From Bacillota bacterium (GTDB lineage: Bacteria > Bacillota > UBA4882 > UBA8346), in NCBI GenBank assembly GCA_023401925.1, contig JAEXDA010000021.1, forward strand, positions 1-40,595: a stretch of 40,595 nt of DNA, read 5' to 3'. The notes below the pieces were generated by a model, which saw only the letters and a program-made list of their open reading frames with translations, was not told the origin of the DNA and ran no database searches. Shown piece after piece: positions 34,390 to 40,595 of this stretch. The stretch's first letter is position 1. Each line of letters opens with the position of its first letter. Position numbers and translations under genes: made by a program.

Positions 34390-35604
34390 ATGAATACAGT
34401 TATTTTTGAAATAGGCCTTGCCATAGGATTAATTGCCCTTGTAGGATTGATCTCCACCAAGCTCCGTTTTTCAGTAATTCCTTTTTACATATTAGTCGGC
34501 ATGGCAGTTGGACCTCATGCTCCTCACCTCGGCATCATCGATCTCCGGTTTATTCAAAGTTCATCTTTTATCGATTTTTTGGGACGAATCGGCGTCCTTT
34601 GTTTGCTTTTTTATCTGGGGCTAGAGTTTTCCGTAGGCCGCCTTTTAAAATCGGGACGTTCCATCCTCGTAGGTGGAACTCTTTATATCACAATGAATTT
34701 CCTCTCCGGACTCCTGCTCGGTTGGATCATGGGTTTCCCTATTAAAGAAACCTTAATCGCTTGCGGTATCATGACCAGCTCATCAACGGCAATCGTGGCT
34801 AAAGTGTTGGTCGATCTAAAACGGACCGCGAATCCGGAGACAGAGATCATCATGGGCATGATTATGTTTGATGATCTCTTTATTGCAATCCACATGTCAA
34901 TCTTATCCGGTTTGCTCCTAAGCGGGGCCACTTCATTCATGGGTATATTGCTGAATACACTGGGGGCCTTCGGCTTTATTGTACTCTTCTTATTTTGCGG
35001 CCGAAGAATCATGAAATATGTTGATCACGCTTTAAACATTCAATCCTCGGAATTGTTTCTCCTGGTGATTATGGCCGGATTATTTTTGGTCGCCGGTTTT
35101 TCAGAGACTGTGCATGTGGCGGAAGCGATTGGCGCATTAATGCTTGGACTGGTACTAGCGGAATCAGCTCATGTGAAACGGATTGAACAGATTGTTCTCC
35201 CGTTTCGCGATTTTTTCGGAGCCTTATTTTTTTTCAGTTTCGGCCTGAGTATTGATCCGTTATCGTTAGGCGGAGCAGTTCCGGCTGCACTTATCGGAGT
35301 GCTGTTAACCATCTTCGGCAATATGTTTTCCGGGGCGATGGCCGGGCGGATTGCAAGGATTTCCGGCCGTTCTTCGGCCAATATTGGTCTTACTTTAGTT
35401 TCCCGTGGTGAATTTTCAATTATCATGGCAAATATGGGAAGGGCCGCTGGATTATTACCGGCGATTCAATCTTTCGCTGTCTTATATGTGCTTATATTAG
35501 CCGTTCTTGGCCCCTTATTAACCAAGGAGTCAAAAAAGATTTACGGAGGATGGCAAAAAACGTTGGATTGGGCTCAAAGTTTCAGGAAAAGCAAGGATTC
35601 TTAA
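34390..35604 (+). CDS. khtU: KhtU-like CPA2 cation:proton antiporter
   Basis: 404 residues with about 12 membrane helices, typical Na_H_exchanger fold. Exports K+ in exchange for protons, lowering cytoplasmic potassium, under KhtT control. RBS GGGGGG before ATG 34390. Confidence 0.9.
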   Translation: MNTVIFEIGLAIGLIALVGLISTKLRFSVIPFYILVGMAVGPHAPHLGIIDLRFIQSSSFIDFLGRIGVLCLLFYLGLEFSVGRLLKSGRSILVGGTLYITMNFLSGLLLGWIMGFPIKETLIACGIMTSSSTAIVAKVLVDLKRTANPETEIIMGMIMFDDLFIAIHMSILSGLLLSGATSFMGILLNTLGAFGFIVLFLFCGRRIMKYVDHALNIQSSELFLLVIMAGLFLVAGFSETVHVAEAIGALMLGLVLAESAHVKRIEQIVLPFRDFFGALFFFSFGLSIDPLSLGGAVPAALIGVLLTIFGNMFSGAMAGRIARISGRSSANIGLTLVSRGEFSIIMANMGRAAGLLPAIQSFAVLYVLILAVLGPLLTKESKKIYGGWQKTLDWAQSFRKSKDS

Positions 35605-36092
35605 AATAATGTTATTCAGGTAAAAGCTACAATTTCTGAAGCCCATAAAATATGCCTCAAGTGTCTTATAAATTAAGAGGCGGGATTAGCTAAACGCATA
35701 ATTCTGTTTTTCCCGATATATCATCAATTGGGTACGAGCTAGCTTTGGAAATTCCGATCCCTATATTTTTAATAAAAATAGTTTATGGCGATAAAAATAT
35801 AGAAGATTAATAATGTTATATATTGCATGCTGTTATCATAGTAACTTGCTTAGCTTTTGTAGGTTATATTTTTTATTGCTTTCTTTTCCTGGAAAAAAAT
35901 AGCAAAAGAGAAAAACGACGAAAAGACCCATAAAAGATATAGAGGCTGTCTAAAAAGGGGTAGTCCGATGAAATAAGCTGATTGCATGGATCGCTCTTTG
36001 TCTTTTTTCATTCATTCATAGCGATTTCCTCATTAAAGTTTTCTGAAAATTTAACCGATTAGTAATTTGGGTGCCGATTTAAAAGGAGTAAC
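35605..36092 (+). other. Intergenic region with IS-end-like motif and a possible 36-residue membrane peptide
   Basis: GAGGCTGTCTAAAAAG near 35943 resembles the ends of the MITE at 21369. An open stretch 35823-35933 from a TTG without Shine-Dalgarno would encode a peptide with one hydrophobic helix (VIIVTCLAFVGYIFYCFLFL) and a basic tail (EKNSKREKRRK), i.e. a plausible single-pass protein. Start not supported. No other gene seen. Confidence 0.3.
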
Positions 36093-36302
36093 ATGGATGA
36101 AAAATTAAGTTTTTCTAGAAAACAACGGATCAAAATCGAATGCCCAGAATGTAAGAAAAAACTTACTGTGTTAGCCGAGAAATTAATTATTTACACCAAA
36201 ATAGCTTGTAAGAACTGCAACACAATCATTGAGATTCAACATGAATCCAGTAAAGCCGGGTCATGTGGAGATTATTCATTAGAAAAAGCTGTTGGCAAAT
36301 AA
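36093..36302 (+). CDS. Zinc-ribbon protein, 69 residues
   Basis: RIKIECPECKKKLTV and KIACKNCNTIIEI give two CxxC knuckles, the pattern of an MJ0042/zinc-ribbon type fold. AAAAGGAG precedes ATG 36093. Function unknown. Confidence 0.75.
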   Translation: MDEKLSFSRKQRIKIECPECKKKLTVLAEKLIIYTKIACKNCNTIIEIQHESSKAGSCGDYSLEKAVGK

Positions 36303-36345
36303 TTAAAAGTGAATCGGCACCTAATTATTTCCTGGAGTGATACCC

Positions 36346-36828
36346 TTGAATATCTGGCAAATTTTCATTACCCTAGCCAAAATACTTTCAAATGGCCTAA
36401 TCACCGCGATGATTGTTTTTTGTATCACAACTTTCGTTAATCGTCGAAAGGAATTAAAACGGTACAGAAATTTATTAACACTGATCGCAATTGAACTTTA
36501 TTACGATTATTATGCTTTCTGCAGCTACGAACAGCTTTTTCCCAATACACCGATGAAAATCAAAACTGCCGATTGGGAAAAGGTTAAGGTTGAAATTGTG
36601 TCCAAACTACCATCCAACCTGGTACCCGATTTGGCGGCGCAATACTATTCATTAGGCGAATTTAACGGAAAAGTAATCCGGGAGCTTATGAATGCCAAAG
36701 CTCCTTATACAGTCATTAAAGACTCTACTCTAGTCCTTGCTGATAAAGTAAAAAAACTAAGTAAATGTGATATTCACGAATTTCAAAGGGATAAAATCAT
36801 CAGTTTTAATCAAGAAATCAGCCGATAA
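36346..36828 (+). CDS. Single-pass membrane protein, unknown function
   Basis: About 160 residues. A TTG start at 36346 is preferred because TGGAG lies 8 bases upstream; GTG at 36337 is the alternative. One N-terminal helix (ILSNGLITAMIVFCITTFV), then a basic stretch (NRRKELKRYRN), then a soluble helical domain. No family recognised. Confidence 0.65.
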   Translation: MNIWQIFITLAKILSNGLITAMIVFCITTFVNRRKELKRYRNLLTLIAIELYYDYYAFCSYEQLFPNTPMKIKTADWEKVKVEIVSKLPSNLVPDLAAQYYSLGEFNGKVIRELMNAKAPYTVIKDSTLVLADKVKKLSKCDIHEFQRDKIISFNQEISR

Positions 36829-36945
36829 AGCTGCATAAAACGGGGGAAGATATTCATCTAGCGTCACAGGAAGTATTTTCCCCTATCAAGCATGGCATAT
36901 CGTAGGATCCAAGGCATTATCTTGGCGGGAAAAGGAGAGATTGAT

Positions 36946-37209
36946 ATGAAGCGCTGTAGACTGGCTATTATTGCCTTATTGCTGGGAATAACTTCAATGA
37001 TTAATCTTTTGGGATTAGAAAAAGGGGTGATGGCAGTTATCGTTGGCTGGCTTGCTATTGGCGAGATCAAAAACCAACCATCGTTAAAAGGAAAAGGAAT
37101 GGCATGGGCAGGTCTTATTTTAGGAGTCTTGTCAATAATAACCATCCTTGTTGTACTAATTTGGAAGGGCCCCCAATTATTACATCAGTTAAAGCTTTTT
37201 CAAAAATAA
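36946..37209 (+). CDS. DUF4190-like small membrane protein
   Basis: 87 residues from ATG 36946 (AAGGAG 8 bases upstream). Two hydrophobic helices joined by a loop: AIIALLLGITSMINLLG, AIGEIKNQPSLKGKGMAWAG, LILGVLSIITILVVLI. The GKGMAWAGLILG segment is the DUF4190 hallmark. Function unknown. Confidence 0.75.
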   Translation: MKRCRLAIIALLLGITSMINLLGLEKGVMAVIVGWLAIGEIKNQPSLKGKGMAWAGLILGVLSIITILVVLIWKGPQLLHQLKLFQK

Positions 37210-37214
37210 CCAAA

Positions 37215-37252
37215 ACACTCAAGCAGGAATTTATAAATTCCTGCTTGAGTGT
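37215..37252. terminator. 38-bp perfect palindrome, probable bidirectional terminator
   Basis: Arms of 19 bp with no loop: ACACTCAAGCAGGAATTTA and its exact complement. It lies between convergent genes. T-rich sequence follows on the minus strand (TTTTGGTTATTTTTG), so it should end transcription of the lyxose isomerase operon. Confidence 0.75.
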
Positions 37253-37300
37253 GGGAAGCCCATTGATAATGTCCCTTTAAAACAAAAATAAAACCTGATA

Positions 37301-37981
37301 TCATTTTGCCATTGGATATTCATTGCATAATAATCTGTAAGGCTCCTGGTCTTCCTCGATTTCCGGAAAGCGGCCTACTGATTCATAAAACCGATTGTCA
37401 TTTTCATCATCATTGCACATGGATACTTCGCCAAGCAAAACTTGACCGCCATCTTTCGGTACAATAAAGTCATGATACATATACTGTGGGATGGAGATGC
37501 TCTCACCCGGCTTTAAAAGTATCTTTGTTCCCGCAGAAACAACAAACTCTTTTCCGTCTTTATGTACAGTCACATCCGTGGCAAGCTTTGTACCGCTTTC
37601 AGCTCCATTGTATACCGCAATGTAGACATCATTGCCGCCCCGGTTGATAATATCTTCCATTTTACTCCAATGATAATGCATCGGTACAGTCTGGCCTGGA
37701 TATAGCATCAAAAGTTTTTCGGCATAAGTCTTCGTATATTTTTTCTTATATTGATTTCCATTCCGGATCGTTATGAGGGAAAGACCTGCTTCCTCAAATT
37801 TTCCAAGACCAAAATCGGTAATATCCCATCCCAGCTTATTATCACGAATTTCATCATATTCATGTCCTGCTTTATCCCAGTCTGCCGGCATCCATTTTAC
37901 AAATGGCGGAAGCTCATAACGATGTTTTTCGGCTAACTTTTCCATATCCTTGATTACTTGATTGATTTGGGACCGTTTCAT
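37301..37981 (-). CDS. D-lyxose ketol-isomerase
   Basis: 226 residues from ATG 37981 (AAAGAGG 8 bases upstream). Cupin fold with metal-binding MHYHWSKMEDI and a later His in YMYHDFIVP, as in D-lyxose/D-mannose isomerases of Bacillota and Enterobacteria. Converts D-lyxose to D-xylulose or D-mannose to D-fructose. Last gene of the operon. Confidence 0.88.
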   Translation of the reverse strand: MKRSQINQVIKDMEKLAEKHRYELPPFVKWMPADWDKAGHEYDEIRDNKLGWDITDFGLGKFEEAGLSLITIRNGNQYKKKYTKTYAEKLLMLYPGQTVPMHYHWSKMEDIINRGGNDVYIAVYNGAESGTKLATDVTVHKDGKEFVVSAGTKILLKPGESISIPQYMYHDFIVPKDGGQVLLGEVSMCNDDENDNRFYESVGRFPEIEEDQEPYRLLCNEYPMAK

Positions 37982-38007
37982 GTCATAAACCTCTTTACGC
38001 ATTATTC

Positions 38008-38853
38008 TTATAATTTGTATTCCGATAGAATGATTTCCGGCTTATCAGCCCGATTGGCGGCTATGGTCTCTTGATTCGTGACAAAGTGCAATAGGGCGTC
38101 AATCACAGCCATTTCTTTTAATCGGGAATAGCTTTTATAATAATTGAATGACTTTTCATCCGGACTCGATAACAACAGATAATCTGCAAGCCGGGAAACC
38201 GGAGAATATTCATGCCCTGTAATGGCTATTATCTTCAAGCCTTTTTCCTTGGCAAGCTCCATTGCTTGTACTACTTGCTTGGAGCTGCCCGACTGACAAA
38301 TAGCTACGACAATGTCATCAGCGTCTGCTAAATTCACCTGATTCATAAAATATTCAGGGACCATATTATACGTGCATTTCACTCCCAGCCGTCCCAGTCT
38401 GAAACCCATATACTGCGCAAGAGGACTTGTGTTTCCTACGGCAACAATATGAACCTGCTTGCATTTTTTGATTAAGTCCACACATTCCATTAATTTATTC
38501 TGTTTCAGATTTTTGCCGATTGCTATCAGTTCTGCAGCAAAAGAATAAAGCAGAGTGCTGACTTGATCGCCGTTTCCATTTTCCATATCAATATCGGATA
38601 TCTGCATTCGCCCCAGATCTCTGGATAAACAAAGTTTCAGCTGATAATACCCTTCATACCCCAAATGCTTACACAGCCTTATAACCGTTGCATCACTGAC
38701 ACCACTATAGTTTGCCAATTCCGACACATTGGCATTGACTGCCATTTCAGGATTTTCTAATATGAAGTCTGCTACTTTCTTTTCCGCCGAAAAGATCTGA
38801 TGATATTGTTCCTTAATTGTTTCTACAACAGTTTTTCCCTGCATAGTATCCAT
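38008..38853 (-). CDS. RpiR/MurR-family regulator with SIS domain
   Basis: 281 residues. HTH (SAEKKVADFILENPEM, GVSDATVIRLCKHLGYEGYYQLK) and SIS domain (VHIVAVGNTSPLAQYMGFRL, VVAICQSGSSKQVVQAMELA). ATG 38853 follows GAGAGGA. It stops 26 bp before the isomerase gene, so the two form an operon. Likely senses a pentose or hexose phosphate made by the neighbouring kinase. Confidence 0.92.
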   Translation of the reverse strand: MDTMQGKTVVETIKEQYHQIFSAEKKVADFILENPEMAVNANVSELANYSGVSDATVIRLCKHLGYEGYYQLKLCLSRDLGRMQISDIDMENGNGDQVSTLLYSFAAELIAIGKNLKQNKLMECVDLIKKCKQVHIVAVGNTSPLAQYMGFRLGRLGVKCTYNMVPEYFMNQVNLADADDIVVAICQSGSSKQVVQAMELAKEKGLKIIAITGHEYSPVSRLADYLLLSSPDEKSFNYYKSYSRLKEMAVIDALLHFVTNQETIAANRADKPEIILSEYKL

Positions 38854-38911
38854 ATTTACAATCCTCTCTAGTATTCCCTAACGCAATCAAAGGGACAAAA
38901 ATCGGATGGTT

Positions 38912-38973
38912 TCAACTAGGGGATTCAAACCCTCGGCTTTAGCGCTAGCTTTGGGTTTCAATCCCGTAGTTGA
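38912..38973. repeat. 62-bp imperfect inverted repeat
   Basis: TCAACTA/TAGTTGA, GGGATT/AATCCC and AAACCC/GGGTTT arms with single mismatches between, around a TAGCGCTA centre. It lies upstream of the RpiR gene, between it and the kinase. It could attenuate readthrough from the kinase gene or be a REP-like element: the GGGTTTCAATCC segment recurs in variant form near 24663. Confidence 0.65.
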
Positions 38974-39061
38974 GAAGAAGTACTTCGCGCTGATTATATC
39001 ATGAATATATTTCCAATTCAAATACATTAAATACCTTGAAACCGCTACCGGGTTTCCCTGC

Positions 39062-40246
39062 CTATTGGATAAGAGCAGGCAAAAAGCCTCCTACAAAAGC
39101 ATCACCAAGACCAATCGTAGTTGCTTTGGTTTCTTCAGCCTGTATACAGGCCAGACAGCATACTTTTTCACCCAACTGTCTTTTAATCGCATCAGCAAAG
39201 ACGACCCCTTCATTTTGGAGAATATTTTGCTCTGCTTGGTGATAATTTTCCAAGGTAAAATCATCACCAAATCTGAAGCGCGTGCCGGCCATGTTGATTC
39301 CGCCTTTCAGCGCCTTTGCAAATAAACCCGCATTCATGCCATAAGCCAGCGCCCAGTATCGGGTATGCACCACAATTACCGGTACATGGATCAATTGATG
39401 TACGTCTTCCAGTGCCCTGATTATCTGGTCCGGCTTCAGTAAATCCAGTTTTCTTTTCAAATATCCCTGGAGTTCGTCTTCATTAAGACTGTAAATATCG
39501 ATCTTTCCAATCAAAGTATCACGCACCGGCTTACTTAAGCCGGCATCGTGAAAGCACGCATCCTCATAAAATACGTATGCTTTTTCAGGAAGAGCCGCCA
39601 TGATCTTTAAGAGCGTCTGAAGCCTTTCTTCAAGCAGAGTTTTACTATGCATTGCATTAAAACCTGAAATCAAAAATACTTCGGCGTCGGTTATTAGCTC
39701 GCGCAAGTTTCCGCTCAATTTCATTTCCACATTGTCTGGGTCATTGTCATAGATAATCCGGTTACTGCGGCTGGTATAAATGTCTATGTCCGATGCCGTT
39801 ACTTTCATACCCCCAGTGAATTGAACGATCAGATGGGGGTATATATGCTCTTCATCAGCACTGCATACATAGGGACAATCTGGTGGAAGCAGCCTGCGAA
39901 CATGGTCATTGATTGTTACAAGATGAAGAGCGGAAGTATAGCCCAACTTGCGCATGGCTGTGGCGGCCCTTACCGATGTTCCTCCCATCGTGATCCGGCA
40001 TTCAAAATTTTTAGCAAATTTCTCGATGATATCCGGAGAAACAACATAGCGTTCGCCGCCGACTTCTTCCTTCAAGAATCCAAGAATCGAAACAACTAAA
40101 TCGCGTTCACTGTTTACAGGGATTTCATTCGACAATTCATCCTTATGGATTCCATATTGGATGATCATCTCCTCAAACACCCTTGAATCCCAAACGATTT
40201 CATAATCAATATTGTTGCCCAGTCCCAAAATGATCTTTTCTTTCAC
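39062..40246 (-). CDS. ADP-dependent phosphofructokinase/glucokinase-family sugar kinase
   Basis: 394 residues. Ribokinase-like fold in the ADP-dependent form: RITMGGTSVRAATAMRKLGY near the N-terminus, DIYSLNEDELQGYLK (NEqEL motif) and the catalytic C-terminal TIGLGDAFVGGFL with GxGD. Such kinases are best known in archaea and a few bacteria. With D-lyxose isomerase downstream, the substrate is probably a ketose (fructose or xylulose) or an aldose feeding it. GTG 40246 follows GGGAGG. Nucleotide preference cannot be read from sequence alone. Confidence 0.75.
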   Translation of the reverse strand: MKEKIILGLGNNIDYEIVWDSRVFEEMIIQYGIHKDELSNEIPVNSERDLVVSILGFLKEEVGGERYVVSPDIIEKFAKNFECRITMGGTSVRAATAMRKLGYTSALHLVTINDHVRRLLPPDCPYVCSADEEHIYPHLIVQFTGGMKVTASDIDIYTSRSNRIIYDNDPDNVEMKLSGNLRELITDAEVFLISGFNAMHSKTLLEERLQTLLKIMAALPEKAYVFYEDACFHDAGLSKPVRDTLIGKIDIYSLNEDELQGYLKRKLDLLKPDQIIRALEDVHQLIHVPVIVVHTRYWALAYGMNAGLFAKALKGGINMAGTRFRFGDDFTLENYHQAEQNILQNEGVVFADAIKRQLGEKVCCLACIQAEETKATTIGLGDAFVGGFLPALIQ

Positions 40247-40274
40247 GATCCGCGCCCTCCCGGGTAGTTGCCTA

Positions 40275-40325
40275 GTAAACCGTTCTCTAAATAACTACTC
40301 AATGATTGGGAACGTTTTACTCAAG
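40275..40325. repeat. 51-bp palindromic repeat, copy B
   Basis: Same family as 26425-26475. Right arm GAACGTTTTAC is the exact complement of the left arm of copy A. It lies 28 bp before the kinase start. A partial third copy (AACGTTCTCTGAAT) lies near 40484. Confidence 0.75.
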
Positions 40326-40595
40326 TAAAACCTATCTTCCCCATTTCTGATTGCCGTTTATTTACGATACGCTCTACTATATAGGTTGAAATAAATTTTA
40401 GGGCTAAATCAATGGCAATCCGCGGGTTAAAACCTCGCGGCTGCTTAAACCCATATCGGTTGAAACCAATATCACGATAAGACAACGTTCTCTGAATTGC
40501 ATTTCTACCGGCTTTAGCCGGTATGATTTCTCCAAGCCGTGGATTTTAATCCGCGGTCTCCATCGAAGCCGGCGTTCAAATTATTTATTTCAACA
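40326..40595. repeat. Cluster of short GC hairpins
   Basis: CCGCGGGTT/AACCTCGCGG (40420-40440), ACCGGC-TTTA-GCCGGT (40507-40522) and CCGTGGATT/AATCCGCGG (40537-40556). No gene. It looks like a REP/BIME-type cluster; CAATCCGCGGGTTAAA also appears near 14749 as CAATCCACGGGTTAAA. Confidence 0.55.

Noticed and set aside
40420..40556. Possible CRISPR repeats
   Set aside because: The hairpins differ in sequence, are not evenly spaced and have no cas genes nearby.

Overview
The window looks like a chromosomal segment of an anaerobic, carbohydrate-using, spore-forming member of the Bacillota. The evidence is a cluster of GerP-type spore proteins, strong AAGGAGG ribosome-binding sites, a Bacillus-type LexA box, a c-di-AMP-type K+/H+ antiporter pair and several sugar operons with AraC or RpiR regulators. 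Both ABC solute-binding proteins have ordinary Sec signal peptides without a lipobox cysteine. That hints at a cell with an outer membrane (a diderm Firmicute), but this is inference. No rRNA, tRNA or CRISPR array was seen.

Layout. (1) 1-5309: a pectin/rhamnogalacturonan oligosaccharide locus on the minus strand (GH105 hydrolase, zinc alcohol dehydrogenase, solute-binding protein, start of a permease) with a divergent AraC regulator. Its operator is visible as two 15-bp direct repeats 21 bp apart. (2) 5431-14690: a defence-type island. It holds a decayed radC tail, a small unknown gene, a short RadC-like protein, an Xre repressor with two operators bracketing a promoter, a protein kinase fused to an unknown domain with a tRNA-guanine-transglycosylase-like zinc motif, and a Hachiman-like nuclease/helicase pair (HamA/HamB). 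Two inverted copies of a hairpin-rich repeat lie at about 5960-6206 and 14500-14690. Stems differ between the copies while loops and geometry are kept. (3) 15020-21280: an acid-sugar operon (RpiR regulator, mandelate-racemase-type dehydratase, complete ABC importer). (4) 21281-26077: MITE-like and hairpin elements, an EamA exporter, a phosphomannomutase/phosphoglucomutase and a dihydrolipoyl dehydrogenase. (5) 26102-28810: a spore-surface cluster of one GerPC-like and three GerPA/PF-like proteins, an alpha-crystallin-like protein and a papain-family protease. (6) 28811-33641: small zinc-ribbon proteins, a second MITE-like element, a decayed umuC tail, an SOS-controlled umuDC pair and an unknown membrane coiled-coil protein. 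(7) 33856-37209: khtTU and small unknown genes. (8) 37301-40246: a minus-strand operon of an ADP-dependent-type sugar kinase, RpiR regulator and D-lyxose isomerase, followed by a hairpin cluster.

Regions 1, 3 and 8 each pair a regulator with sugar-acid or pentose metabolism. Regions 2 and 6 are accessory: mobile-element-like remnants, dispersed palindromes and decayed gene tails concentrate there. The most novel signals are the covarying hairpin repeat, the kinase fusion beside HamAB, and the kinase/isomerase operon.
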